A stretch of 64,000 bases of DNA from Terrimonas ginsenosidimutans (GTDB lineage Bacteria > Bacteroidota > Bacteroidia > Chitinophagales > Chitinophagaceae): the NCBI RefSeq assembly GCF_022012415.1, contig NZ_JAKLTR010000007.1, forward strand, positions 124,001-188,000. The letters run 5' to 3'. The translations under genes were made by a program, and so were the position numbers. Position 1 is the first letter of the stretch. Each line of letters starts with the position of its first letter. Below, piece by piece: positions 45,101 to 53,920 of the stretch. The notes under the pieces are model-generated. The model was not told the DNA's origin. It made no database searches and saw only the letters and a list, made by a program, of their open reading frames with translations.

Positions 45101-46091
45101 AGGCGAATCTTATTCCGCAGAACAGTTTCGTATCCCTGATAAAAATGGAAAAGGGGAAGGAGACCGTTATTTCAATTTTACATTGAACGCTGTTCGTAAT
45201 TTGGGTGGTGAAGTCAATGGTGTAATTGCCGCTGGAATAGATGTTACCCAGGAAGTAAATGCGCGCCGTGAGATCGAAAAGCAGTCCTCAGGTTTTGAAA
45301 CTGCTGTCCGTCTGCGCACCATGGAATTGAATCTTGCCAACCAGGAACTGGCTTCCACCAACAACATTTTAAAAAAGGTAAACAAAGAGCTGGCATCATT
45401 TGCCTATGTGTCAAGCCATGATCTTCAGGAACCTTTAAGGAAAATTCAGCTCTTTGTCAGCAAGATCCAGTCACAGGAATCCGAAGGGCTGACTGAAACT
45501 GGCAAGCAATACTTTTCAAAAGTGCAAGATGCGTCAGTGCGGATGCAAAAGCTCATTGAAGATCTGCTGGCATTTGCACAGATCAACACCAGCGAGATCA
45601 AGGCCGAAATTGCAGATCTGGAAAAAATCACTTTAGAAGTGGTGCATGAACTGGCGGAAGAAATCGCCGCTAAAAATGCAAAAGTGGAGGTGGGAACACT
45701 ATGTTTTGCCCGTATCATCCCCTTCCAATTTCATCAACTGATGCAGAACCTGATCAGCAATGCATTGAAATTCGTGGAGCCTGGAAGAGATCCGGTTATT
45801 ATTGTCGAAGGAAAAATTGCAAAAGGAAATGATTTACAATATGCCGAACTGCTGGATGATTCCCATTATTGTCATATCAGCGTTACCGACAACGGGATCG
45901 GTTTTGAACCTGAGTTCAGTGAGCAGATCTTTGAAGTGTTTCAAAGGTTACACGGGCAGCAGGAATACCCGGGCACGGGCATTGGGCTGGCGATAGCGAA
46001 AAAGATCGTTGAATTCCATAAGGGAATCATCACCGCCAACAGTGAACTGGGAAAAGGGACAAGATTTGATATTTACCTGCCGGAGGAATAG
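42171..46091 (+). CDS. CheB-CheR-PAS-histidine kinase fusion protein
   Basis: The 1306-residue soluble protein (ATG 42171; 15 codons upstream in frame look unlike coding) joins several domains: CheB methylesterase (about 35-220, triad Ser47, His74, Asp166), CheR methyltransferase (about 240-510, with LINVTNFFRDG and VTACSSGEEAYSIA for SAM binding), a coiled coil near 680-760 of Glu/Asn-rich heptads (SANEELATSNQELQTRNELL), two or three PAS domains, then HisKA (SSHDLQEPLRK, His1083) and HATPase (DNGIGF, GTGIGLAIAKKIVE). Such fusions carry out chemotaxis-like receptor adaptation linked to a phosphorelay. No chemoreceptor gene is in the window. Confidence 0.93.
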   Translation: MKRNSPAKKAIKKSTGKVRAKEKKYPITSTDPVSKRALFPVVGIGASAGGLESVTELLKSLPSSTGMAFLYVQHLSPEHESLLSSILPKVSKIPVQEAVNGMVIRPDTLIVIPAKKEMTIRGGKILLSPRLSKNKVNVLIDVFFTSLAEEFQEKAFGVILSGNATDGTHGLEVIKSSGGITFAQDDTAKFTGMPHSAIAAGVVDFILSPSEIARELVSFSRHPFVKGKAFAKDPASEEDESNSPHLKSILHLLQQTYGVNFSLYKLNTIKRRIIRRMLLSRIRSLKAYELWLKDKPEEQDILFNDLLINVTNFFRDGDACRYLKSTLLPKLLKTRKTGEPLRIWVTACSSGEEAYSIAMMFLEIRDGTRFKNSNIQIFATDLSRQAISKARVGVYTKQQVEYVSPARLQRFFTKYDGGYRIAQKVRDLCVFAPHNILSDPPFSRIDFISCCNLLIYFDAAAQRKVLSTFHYSLNPEGYLLLGRSETTASAPQLFTSLGTKVKLYTRKKNSGPGLLPAPDYRYRNPRQHVEDPANGKKKLITPLANTSTLDAAVNSVLLSKYVPPGVVINQQMDILQFRGNTSQYLHHLEGKATLNILKMSRPEIAFELRNAIGKAFKSGKAVAKKNIVLNSGSMLSLEAVPVVTDAEEPAMLILFTKTEAAETRSGKGSTKKLTGENEKRVARLEEEIAAYREDLLSMGHNHEAAVEELQSANEEVLSSNEELRSINEELETSKEEIQSANEELATSNQELQTRNELLDESYRYSEAIIATIHDPMVVLDNAMRVKTANRSFYQRFYLTEKETEGSSFFDIGAGTWNITKLKKYLKGIDQKNTGFKDLEIEQTFPRIGKVIMRVNAKRIIQPAHREQLLLLAIADVTELVAKQRAEKFELQQRITIQEELANASKQADEYIRSIFSQAPVPVIVLKGKTFVMDLVNDKALETFQLRREDLSGKPFFRKFPEFHEARIGSILTRVYQTGESYSAEQFRIPDKNGKGEGDRYFNFTLNAVRNLGGEVNGVIAAGIDVTQEVNARREIEKQSSGFETAVRLRTMELNLANQELASTNNILKKVNKELASFAYVSSHDLQEPLRKIQLFVSKIQSQESEGLTETGKQYFSKVQDASVRMQKLIEDLLAFAQINTSEIKAEIADLEKITLEVVHELAEEIAAKNAKVEVGTLCFARIIPFQFHQLMQNLISNALKFVEPGRDPVIIVEGKIAKGNDLQYAELLDDSHYCHISVTDNGIGFEPEFSEQIFEVFQRLHGQQEYPGTGIGLAIAKKIVEFHKGIITANSELGKGTRFDIYLPEE

Positions 46092-46183
46092 GAAGTGTTG
46101 TTGTCCGGTGACTGGTAGATGCAAAGCCAACTTCAGTAAGGGGGGCGGCGAATGAGCAACGGCCAACGGACAACGAAATGCGG

Positions 46184-46220
46184 AAGGGAAAGTTACGCTG
46201 TATCTTCTTTTTCCCTTTTT
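46184..46220 (+). terminator. Rho-independent terminator after the CheB-CheR kinase gene
   Basis: The stem aagggaaa / tttccctt with an 18-base loop is followed by ttt, ending at 46220. A further 8-base inverted repeat (gttgtccg / cggacaac) brackets the preceding sequence at 46100-46174. Confidence 0.55.
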
Positions 46221-46333
46221 GAGCAACTTATCGGGATCAACCTACCAGGATATTATCTTTCTGAGCGGTCAAAAAGAATGGTCGCAAATTAGCAGTACCA
46301 TGGTAAATAAATTAGTCATCAAAAATTATTACC

Positions 46334-46546
46334 ATGAAAATTCTATTAGGAACAGCAGCGCTTACTTTGGGATTATTTGCATTTGCGGGTTCAGGCGAAC
46401 AACCGTCATCATCGGTCACTTGTGATCCTTCAGCCACATCTGTTTACCAGGACACTATTCCGCGCAAAGATACAATGAAGAAAAAAGATAAGACCCGCAA
46501 AGATAAAAGGGAGAAACGTGATACGATGTATCAGAATCATCTCTAG
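46334..46546 (+). CDS. Small exported, highly charged protein
   Basis: The 70-residue protein has a signal peptide (MKILLGTAALTLGLFAFAGS) followed by a Ser/Thr-rich linker and a Lys/Asp-rich repeat (RKDTMKKKDKTRKDKREKRD). It is probably a small periplasmic or surface protein. No family recognised. It has its own terminator 5 bases after the stop. Confidence 0.65.
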   Translation: MKILLGTAALTLGLFAFAGSGEQPSSSVTCDPSATSVYQDTIPRKDTMKKKDKTRKDKREKRDTMYQNHL

Positions 46547-46550
46547 AAAA

Positions 46551-46580
46551 AAAGCTGACCCATCACGGTCAGCTTTTTTT
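46551..46580. terminator. Strong terminator, probably bidirectional
   Basis: A 10-bp perfect stem (aaagctgacc / ggtcagcttt) with loop catcac is followed by T residues on the plus strand and preceded by an A run, so it may work in both directions. It ends the small exported protein gene and may also end the T9SS cargo gene on the minus strand. Confidence 0.85.
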
Positions 46581-46795
46581 ATGTTCGTTTTAATGGTTAT
46601 TAGCTGAGGCAGCTGATGCAGTTTTGTATACGCCCTTAATTAATTCCGGGCAACGATAAGATCTATATCATCTCATCCATCAGCTAATTCGTCCAGTATG
46701 AATCAGCTGATCTTTTAGCAGATTTTCAGGCATACTCATGCGATGACGAAAGAGTGGTTCCCCTGCCCATCAATTATTTGTACTCCTGGCTCCGC

Positions 46796-48112
46796 TTATT
46801 TTAACAGCTTCCGGCTGATCACTTCTTTTCCCTGGATTACCTGGAGCAAATAGGTTCCTTTCTGCAATCTTCCGAGATCTTCGAGTGTGTAAATGAGTTT
46901 TCCATTCACAGTGGACAGCTGGCGGGTGAGAATGGTTCTTCCTGTCATATCGCTTAGTCTCAGGGTGAGGTTTCCAGTAGCCGGGAAGCTGCCATCCAGG
47001 TAAACTTTATCGCTGAATATAGTGGGATAGGCAGACAGTTCAAGGGACCGGTTGTTCCTGCCCGGCGTTATTTCTACCGTTTTAGAGTAGCGGAAGCTGC
47101 TGTCCTTATCGACCAGCTTTAACCGGTAATATAGTTTCTCAGGGTTCTGATAAGCGGCCGCAGGCTGTTGGTCGATGTATTCATATTGCACTTTGTTCGC
47201 AGATTCAACGGAAGGTTTGCTACCGATGGGGGCGAACTGTCTTGCGTCCGCACTGCGTTCTACTTCAAAATGGCTGAAGTTGACCGCATCGGCTGTTTCC
47301 CAGCGCAACAGGACGTTTTCCTCTCCGTATTGGGCAGTGAACGAAAGGAGGGTGACCGGAACGACAATGCCGCTGGACTGGATATTGAATGCAATATGAA
47401 TAAGGGCTGAATGGACATCGGTAGTCCAGGCCATCGAAACGGAAGCTGCACCGGGCTTCGTGCTGGTACTGTAATTGCCGAACCCGTTACCGGCTCCGAA
47501 ATTGACAGAGCCGGAATTGTTGGTTACGGTCTGTCCAGCACCAGGCGTTCGCACGCCACCGCTTACATTATGCCAACTGTCAAATATGTCGAATACCAGG
47601 TCGCCCGACGCGCTCGGGACGTTCAGGGTGCTCACTGAAGGCGTGACGGAATTCTGCGCTGTGCGGAAGCTCGCGGCGGGTAAGGGATCCGACTGATTCA
47701 CGCGTTGAAAGACTCTTGCAGAAATGATCTTTGCCGTATGGGAAGCGGTGCTGCTTACCACTACAATATTTCCGGACGTTGCGGAAGCGCTTGAACCCAG
47801 GGCCAGGACAAAAATCGCATCACAGGCGAAGCCATCCGCCACCTGTCGTGCTTTGATTAGCGGAGTACCGTTAAACGTTACGCTATTGATATTGATTGTG
47901 CCTCCATCGGATGCGGTCACCAGCAGGATGCGGTTAGTGCCAGCCGGGACAGTGAAGCCCGTGATGGTGTTGGTCTGTGTGACCATTACAGATGTTCCCA
48001 GGGAGCCGACCTGGCTGTGCGCGTTCACGAGACTGGAAAGAAGAAGTACTGATCCGAAAAGAATGCGAATGACTGAAAGGCTCATACGGGCAAAGCGTAG
48101 AAGTTTATTCAT
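46796..48112 (-). CDS. T9SS-secreted surface protein
   Basis: From ATG 48112 the 438-residue protein has a signal peptide (about 1-33), a beta-sandwich domain (about 35-235), a fibronectin-like domain (about 240-340; LLRWETADAVNFSHFEVERS) and a C-terminal T9SS type A sorting domain (FSDKVYLDGSFPATGNLTL ... QKGTYLLQV). The sorting domain directs it across the outer membrane to the surface. An earlier ATG at 48145 would add 11 residues before the signal. The N-terminal domain has no known catalytic motif, so its role is unknown; adhesion or binding is plausible. Confidence 0.85.
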   Translation of the reverse strand: MNKLLRFARMSLSVIRILFGSVLLLSSLVNAHSQVGSLGTSVMVTQTNTITGFTVPAGTNRILLVTASDGGTININSVTFNGTPLIKARQVADGFACDAIFVLALGSSASATSGNIVVVSSTASHTAKIISARVFQRVNQSDPLPAASFRTAQNSVTPSVSTLNVPSASGDLVFDIFDSWHNVSGGVRTPGAGQTVTNNSGSVNFGAGNGFGNYSTSTKPGAASVSMAWTTDVHSALIHIAFNIQSSGIVVPVTLLSFTAQYGEENVLLRWETADAVNFSHFEVERSADARQFAPIGSKPSVESANKVQYEYIDQQPAAAYQNPEKLYYRLKLVDKDSSFRYSKTVEITPGRNNRSLELSAYPTIFSDKVYLDGSFPATGNLTLRLSDMTGRTILTRQLSTVNGKLIYTLEDLGRLQKGTYLLQVIQGKEVISRKLLK

Positions 48113-48592
48113 CCGGAAAAATTTAAAGGTGTTGATGGGTACCACAAGAAATGTACCTATGCGTTTTGACCATATCGATGATCTATCAGTATTTAAAAGA
48201 GGTCAGCAGGGGGCGTTGTTGTAACAATGGGTGTAAAAAAAAGTAAACATTAACCACTGAACATAGCCCGCGATTAACAGCAATGTCCAGGACGCCTTTC
48301 GTCTTGTTAGAGTCTGATCAGGCGCCGGCGTGACATCAAATGTAGAAGAAGATGTCACTAACGATAGTTTCAATCGTGGGAGGATGAGAGTACGATCATA
48401 ATACTACTTCCTGCACTACTCAGCATGCTGCGTCGATGGTGCAGGCACTCCAGAATCATCGAAACACTTTTCCGGCTTTTCGCTATTTTGCAGACCGATG
48501 TCTTTTCAATCCAGGAACTTCATTGAAGCGGTTAAAAAAAAGGTCATTGTTTAAACCGTAGCTTCCGAAACGGACCATCTAATATTATTGCT
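48113..48592. other. Divergent intergenic region
   Basis: About 480 bases between the T9SS cargo gene and the DUF6377 gene, holding both promoters. I see no gene and no clear terminator or operator. Confidence 0.45.
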
Positions 48593-50239
48593 GTGAAGAT
48601 ATATCTGATCCTGATCTGTGCAATTCTTTTTCCTGCCGGTATGTATGCGTCTGTTAATGATTCCCTGCTCAACAAACTGGATCTTGCCATCGCCAGTAAG
48701 CAATATTATTACGCGTTAAAAGCAAATAAGATCACGGCGCTTAAGAACAAGTTGACCGGGACCTTTTCAAGAGAAGAGGAATATACCATCAATCAGCAGC
48801 TCTTCGAAGAATACCGCAAATTCCGGATCGATTCCGCGTTGTATTATGTGACCCGCAACATTGAACTGGCTGAATTATTAAAGCAGCCTGATCTTCAGCA
48901 GCGTGCCACCCTTCAGCAGGCGCATTTGTATTCCTCCACCGGCAGGTATCTCGAAGCCGGAAAGATCCTCGACAGGATCCGGCCGGCTGAGCTACCGCGC
49001 GGGCTGAAAGAACTTTACTTTGAATACTATTACCGCCTACTGGAACATTATACCACCAATAATGTCAATGAAGCGTATAAGAGGCAAATAGAAGTGTACC
49101 GTGATTCCCTGCTGAACATCCTTGACCCCGCAACGGATACCTACAAGATCAACCTCGCGCAGCATTATCTTTATCATAACCAGGTTGGAAAAGCGGATAC
49201 ACTATTGCAGGAACTGCTTGGAAAGATCAGTTCTTCCAAAGATGATTATGCAATGGTCACCTACCTGATCGGTGAGATCTTTACGAATAAAAAGATGTAT
49301 GACAAAGCAGAGGAGTTTTATACACGGGCGGCGATAGCAGATATTGAAAATGCGATCAATGACCACGGGGCGATACAGAATCTCTCGATCAATTTTTATT
49401 ACAGCGGAAATATTGACCGTGCATACCGGTATGCAAAATCAGCACTGGAGGACGCCATTTTCTGCAATGTGAAGTTCAGGACACTCATCATGTCTGAATT
49501 CTATTCGATCATCAATGCGGCGTACCAGGAGAAAGCGGAGAAGAACCGCCGCCAGCTGAAGAATTACCTGGTTCTGATCAGTATTCTCAGTCTTTTCCTG
49601 ATCGGAGCGGTTGTTTACGTTTACCGCCAAATGAGGCGGATCTCACGGGTGAAGGAAACGCTGTTGCAGACCGGCCGGCAGCTGGAGCAACTCAACGGGC
49701 AGATCCTGCAGGCCAATGAGCAATTGCGGAGCTCGAATGATCAGCTCCAGGAATCCAACCAGGTGAAGCAAGAGTATATTGCACAATTCTTTGATATCTG
49801 TTCTTCCTATATCGATAAGCTGGAGAACTACCGGAAGATGCTTAATAAGCATGCAATAGCCAAACAGTTCGAAGAGCTTTCCCGGATATTGAAGTCGACG
49901 GATTTTACCAACACGGAAATACAGGGCCTGTACCGGCGGTTCGATCTCATTTTTATCCATCTGTATCCCGACTTTGTGGAGGCCTTTAACGGCCTGCTGT
50001 TGCCGGAAGAGCGGATCATGCTGAAGGAGGGTGAGACCCTTAACACGGAGCTCAGGATCTTTGCGCTGGAAAGGTTGGGTATCACGGATAGTGTCAGAAT
50101 TGCAGCTTTCCTGCGCTGTTCGATCAGCACCGTTTATAACTACCGGACGAAAGCTAGGAACCGGAGTGCTGTTTCGAGGGAAGCGTTTGATGAGCAGATC
50201 TCGAAGATCGGAAGGAGCCTGGGCAGCTTTCAACGTTGA
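48593..50239 (+). CDS. DUF6377-type regulator: periplasmic TPR sensor, one membrane helix, cytoplasmic HTH
   Basis: The 548-residue protein starts with GTG and a signal peptide (ICAILFPAGMYAS). A periplasmic helical TPR-like domain (about 25-310) is followed by a membrane helix near residues 324-344 (LISILSLFLIGAVVYVY), a coiled coil and a C-terminal winged or LuxR-like HTH (about 480-530; LGITDSVRIAAFLRCSISTV). This is the layout of DUF6377 regulators, membrane-bound sensors that control glycan loci in Bacteroidota. It lies upstream of the oxidoreductase operon; whether it regulates that operon is inferred. Confidence 0.87.
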   Translation: MKIYLILICAILFPAGMYASVNDSLLNKLDLAIASKQYYYALKANKITALKNKLTGTFSREEEYTINQQLFEEYRKFRIDSALYYVTRNIELAELLKQPDLQQRATLQQAHLYSSTGRYLEAGKILDRIRPAELPRGLKELYFEYYYRLLEHYTTNNVNEAYKRQIEVYRDSLLNILDPATDTYKINLAQHYLYHNQVGKADTLLQELLGKISSSKDDYAMVTYLIGEIFTNKKMYDKAEEFYTRAAIADIENAINDHGAIQNLSINFYYSGNIDRAYRYAKSALEDAIFCNVKFRTLIMSEFYSIINAAYQEKAEKNRRQLKNYLVLISILSLFLIGAVVYVYRQMRRISRVKETLLQTGRQLEQLNGQILQANEQLRSSNDQLQESNQVKQEYIAQFFDICSSYIDKLENYRKMLNKHAIAKQFEELSRILKSTDFTNTEIQGLYRRFDLIFIHLYPDFVEAFNGLLLPEERIMLKEGETLNTELRIFALERLGITDSVRIAAFLRCSISTVYNYRTKARNRSAVSREAFDEQISKIGRSLGSFQR

Positions 50240-50793
50240 GTGGCGCAGGCCCAACCCAGCGACGAGCAGGGCGTTAAGTGCGCAAAAGATCAGCCATTAA
50301 CAAAGGTGTCGCTGCGTGCTTTCGCGCTCTCCGCGTTGCTCTTACGGCATTCAATCTGTGGATTTCTTCTACATTTAATCATGACAATTCAGTGGTACTT
50401 GACTGGACATCAGTTGTTTAATAGTTTACGCCTTCTACATTTCTCTTCCATTGGCTGAATTTTCCATTTCATCCCTATAATTTTATAGGATACCAGCGAT
50501 GCCTGCTCTTCCGCAGGTGGTAACGCTCAAATTTGCCATCAATATGAAAAAGAATCTCAGGGTATTATTACAATCCTCTCTAAGACATCCGGCTTCCAAC
50601 TCAACCATGCAAAACCTACGGGGCTACGGAAGAACACACCGGGCAGATCAACCTTTCAGGTTTAAATGACATTCTTGCAGTTATCGAGTTATCATTTAGC
50701 AAAGCGATACGTGGTCGCGGCGAGAATGATGCTGATCCATCAATCAACCGCTGATCAGTTGAAGTTTCATTAAAATAAAAACATGTAAGCGAT
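50240..50793. other. Intergenic region upstream of the oxidoreductase operon
   Basis: About 550 bases. A 41-codon open frame at 50544-50669 has no recognisable content. The region must hold the operon's promoter and any DUF6377-controlled site; I could not identify one. Confidence 0.45.
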
Positions 50794-51657
50794 ATGAAAA
50801 GAAGATCTTTTATCGGCGCGCTGTCCATCGGTGCAGTCGGGTTGGCATCGGGGCAGATCTGGAAAGACACAGGACGCCAGAAGAAAATGGCCCTGCAACT
50901 GTATTCCGTCCGGCAGGCTGTAGCGAAGGACCTTGAAGCAACACTGGAAAAACTGGCAGGCATCGGATACGACCAACTGGAGATCTATGGCTATGATGGA
51001 AAATTCTTCGGCCATACACCTTCGGCTTTTAAAGAAATACTGAAGCGGACAGGCATGACGGTGATCAGTTCGCACCATGTGACGGGTTTGTCCGGGAAGG
51101 TGAACGGATCACTGACCAATGGATGGGAACAGGCAGTAGAAGACCTGCATAGTATCGGTTCAAAATATATGGTCTGCTCTTACCTGTTCCCGCAGGAAAG
51201 AACAGCTGAAATATATAAAAGCCTGCCCGGGTTGTTGAACAGATCAGGCGAGCAGGCAAAAAAAAGCGGGATCCAGTTCGGTTATCATAATCACGATTTT
51301 GAATTTGAAAAATTCCAGGATACACTCGTGTATGATCATTTGCTGAATAATACAAACCCGGAGCTGGTCATTATGGAACTTGACCTGTACTGGATCTCCC
51401 GCGCAGGACAGGATCCGCTGAAGTACTTTGAAAAATATCCCAAACGATTCCCGTTGTGGCATGTGAAAGATATGGAAGCAGGCTCGAAAGATATTACCGA
51501 GGTGGGCAATGGAACGATCGACTTTGATAAAGTATTTGCGGCGGGGAAGCAGGCAGGACTGAAACACTGGTTCGTTGAACAGGATGTAAGCAAAGGTGAT
51601 ATGTTCGAAAGCCTTAAGAAAAGCTACGGATTTCTTAGCCGGAAAAAATACAGCTGA
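50794..51657 (+). CDS. Sugar phosphate isomerase/epimerase-like TIM barrel, Tat-exported
   Basis: The 287-residue protein starts with a twin-arginine-type signal (KRRSFIGALSIGAVGLASG), so the folded protein is exported. The barrel matches the xylose-isomerase-like AP endonuclease 2 superfamily: LQLYSVRQAV, QLEIYGYDG, GYHNHDFEF, MELDLYWI and WHVKDME, with metal-binding Glu, His and Asp residues. Homologues are often encoded beside GMC dehydrogenases of glycoside 3-oxidation systems, where they are proposed to act on 3-keto sugars. It is the first gene of the oxidoreductase operon. Confidence 0.85.
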   Translation: MKRRSFIGALSIGAVGLASGQIWKDTGRQKKMALQLYSVRQAVAKDLEATLEKLAGIGYDQLEIYGYDGKFFGHTPSAFKEILKRTGMTVISSHHVTGLSGKVNGSLTNGWEQAVEDLHSIGSKYMVCSYLFPQERTAEIYKSLPGLLNRSGEQAKKSGIQFGYHNHDFEFEKFQDTLVYDHLLNNTNPELVIMELDLYWISRAGQDPLKYFEKYPKRFPLWHVKDMEAGSKDITEVGNGTIDFDKVFAAGKQAGLKHWFVEQDVSKGDMFESLKKSYGFLSRKKYS

Positions 51658-51769
51658 TCCTGGAATGAGCTGGCTGATGCCGACAGGTTTAAACAATTTG
51701 TACAATAGAACCAAAGGGATCAGCATTTTCTGGTGAACATGCAGGGAAAGATTAGTATTTTAAACGGGT

Positions 51770-52171
51770 ATGAAAGAAATAATCCTGATGATTTGCTGCG
51801 CCGCCTTGCTGCTGGCATGTGGTAATAAAATAACTTCGAAGAGAATGCCCGCAAGCCAGAGAGTCATAACAGAAAATAAAGCGCAAGGCAACATCACTGA
51901 TCATCCGGACTATAACACGGGTATCCAATTGGTCAGGCAAAGCGACTGTTTCACCTGCCACAAGATCAGTGAAGCTTTCGTTGCGCCCTCATTCACGGAG
52001 GTTGCCAATAAATACAGATCGTATTCCGATTCTATTGTCCGGCATCTGGCAGGCCGCGTGATCACCGGAGGCAGTGGTGTATGGGGCATCTTGCCGATGA
52101 CACCACATGCTGATCTGTCCAAAGATGATGCGGCGGCGATGATCAGGTATATCCTGTTGCTGAAACAGTAG
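51770..52171 (+). CDS. c-type cytochrome lipoprotein
   Basis: The 133-residue protein has a lipoprotein signal (ILMICCAALLLACG) and one haem site CxxCH (DCFTCHKI; Cys60, Cys63, His64). A Met in GILPMTPH is the likely sixth ligand. It would accept electrons in the periplasm and pass them to the respiratory chain. It sits between the TIM-barrel protein and the GMC flavoprotein, which suggests it is their electron acceptor. Confidence 0.88.
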   Translation: MKEIILMICCAALLLACGNKITSKRMPASQRVITENKAQGNITDHPDYNTGIQLVRQSDCFTCHKISEAFVAPSFTEVANKYRSYSDSIVRHLAGRVITGGSGVWGILPMTPHADLSKDDAAAMIRYILLLKQ

Positions 52172-52216
52172 TCAATTTTTAAAGATCCACAAATAACAAT
52201 ACTTAAAAAAACTGGT

Positions 52217-53896
52217 ATGGCAGACAACGTATATGATGCGATCGTGATCGGTTCAGGGATAAGCGGCGGATGGGCCGCAAAGGAGCTGACAGAAAAAGGT
52301 TTAAAAACATTGATGCTTGAACGCGGGCGCAATATTGAGCATGTAAAAGACTACGTCAATGCGGGTAAAGAAAGCTGGGAGTTCCCGCACAGGGGCGGAC
52401 GCACGCAGCAGATGATCGAAGATTATCCGGTACTCAAACGTGACTACCCGTTGAATGAAGTGGTCCTCGATTATTGGGTAAACGAAAAAGAATGTCCTTA
52501 TACGGAAACAAAACGTTTCGATTGGTACCGCGGTTACCATGTAGGCGGAAGAAGCCTGATGTGGGGAAGGCAAAGCTATCGCCTGAATGAGAACGATTTT
52601 GAGGCGAACCTGAAAGACGGTATTGCTGTAGACTGGCCGATCAGGTATAAAGACCTCGCATCCTGGTACAGCCATGTTGAAAAATTCATTGGCGTGCAGG
52701 GAAGCCGTGAGAACCTGGCTGTTTTGCCTGATGGTGAGTTTATGAAAGCGATGGAACTTAACTGTGTGGAAAAGGAGGTCAAGAAAAGGATAGAGGCGCA
52801 TTATAACGACGCAAGGAAGATGATCATTGGACGCAGTGCGAATATCACTGAGCCATTAGCTTCGCGTACCAATTGTCAATACCGCAACCGATGCTGGCGT
52901 GGTTGCCCCTTTGGCGCTTATTTCAGCACGCAAAGCAGTACGCTGCCTGCGGCGATGAAGACAGGTAACCTGACGCTTCGTCCGTTTTCCATTGTGACCC
53001 GGGTATTGTATGACAAAGACAGCAAACGTGCAACGGGCGTAGAGATCATCGATGCGGAAACCAACAAAACCTATGAATACAAAGCAAAGATCGTTTTTGT
53101 CTGTGCATCTGCGCTGAACTCTGCCTGGGTGCTGATGAATTCAGCTACAGACATCTGGCCTGAAGGACTTGGAAGCAGCAGCGGCGAACTTGGACATAAT
53201 GTGATGGACCATCATCTGAAAGTAGGAGCTGGCGGCACCATCGAAGGCTTCAGCGATAAATATGAATATGGCCGCAGGCCAACGGGGATCTATATCCCGC
53301 GCTACCGGAACTGGGGAAGCGACAAACGTGATTATATCCGCGGATTCGGTTACCAGGGAGGTGCCAATCGCGGAAGAGGTCTCGATATTGCCGAGGCAAC
53401 CGTTGGTTCCAAACTTAAAGAAGCGCTGAGCGTACCCGCGGAAAACTGGGGAATGGGCATGATGGGCTTTGGTGAAGTGTTGCCATATCATGATAATAAG
53501 ATCACGCTTAATAAAAATGTAAAGGACAAGTGGGGATTACCTGTGCTGGATATGGATGTTGAACTGAAGGAAAATGAATTCCGGATGAGAAAGGATATGA
53601 AGAACGATGCCGTGGAAATGCTGGAAGCCGCCGGTGTAAAAAATATTTATACGTATGATGATACTTCTGCTCCCGGCATGGGCATTCATGAAATGGGCAC
53701 AGCAAGGATGGGGCACGATCCACGTACCTCCGTACTGAATAAACATAACCAGGTGTGGGATGCGCCCAATGTATTTGTTACGGATGGAGCATGCATGACA
53801 TCAGGGTCCTGCGTGAATCCATCACTTACCTATATGGCAATGACCGCAAGAGCTGCTGACTTTGCCGTAAGCGAACTCAAAAAAGGAAATCTTTAA
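52217..53896 (+). CDS. GMC-family FAD dehydrogenase with putative 3Fe-4S motif
   Basis: The 559-residue flavoprotein has an N-terminal FAD motif (VIGSGISGGWAAKEL) and the GMC catalytic region near the C-terminus (GMGIHEMGTARMG, NPSLTYMAM). Cys220, Cys226 and Cys230 form a C-x5-C-x3-C pattern in TNCQYRNRCWRGCPFG, the same spacing as the 3Fe-4S site of FAD-dependent glucose and fructose dehydrogenases. It likely oxidises a sugar hydroxyl and sends electrons to the cytochrome. It has no signal peptide of its own; export as a complex with the Tat-signal-bearing subunit 3 protein is likely, as in FAD-glucose dehydrogenase. Confidence 0.88.
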   Translation: MADNVYDAIVIGSGISGGWAAKELTEKGLKTLMLERGRNIEHVKDYVNAGKESWEFPHRGGRTQQMIEDYPVLKRDYPLNEVVLDYWVNEKECPYTETKRFDWYRGYHVGGRSLMWGRQSYRLNENDFEANLKDGIAVDWPIRYKDLASWYSHVEKFIGVQGSRENLAVLPDGEFMKAMELNCVEKEVKKRIEAHYNDARKMIIGRSANITEPLASRTNCQYRNRCWRGCPFGAYFSTQSSTLPAAMKTGNLTLRPFSIVTRVLYDKDSKRATGVEIIDAETNKTYEYKAKIVFVCASALNSAWVLMNSATDIWPEGLGSSSGELGHNVMDHHLKVGAGGTIEGFSDKYEYGRRPTGIYIPRYRNWGSDKRDYIRGFGYQGGANRGRGLDIAEATVGSKLKEALSVPAENWGMGMMGFGEVLPYHDNKITLNKNVKDKWGLPVLDMDVELKENEFRMRKDMKNDAVEMLEAAGVKNIYTYDDTSAPGMGIHEMGTARMGHDPRTSVLNKHNQVWDAPNVFVTDGACMTSGSCVNPSLTYMAMTARAADFAVSELKKGNL

Positions 53897-53920
53897 ACCA
53901 GTTGATCAATAACTATTATT

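Noticed and set aside
47724-48224. 166-codon ORF antisense to the T9SS cargo gene
   Set aside because: Shadow frame of a real gene with clear domains on the other strand.
50544-50669. 41-codon plus-strand ORF starting MKKNLRVLL
   Set aside because: The start looks like a signal peptide, but the rest is not hydrophobic and has no known pattern.
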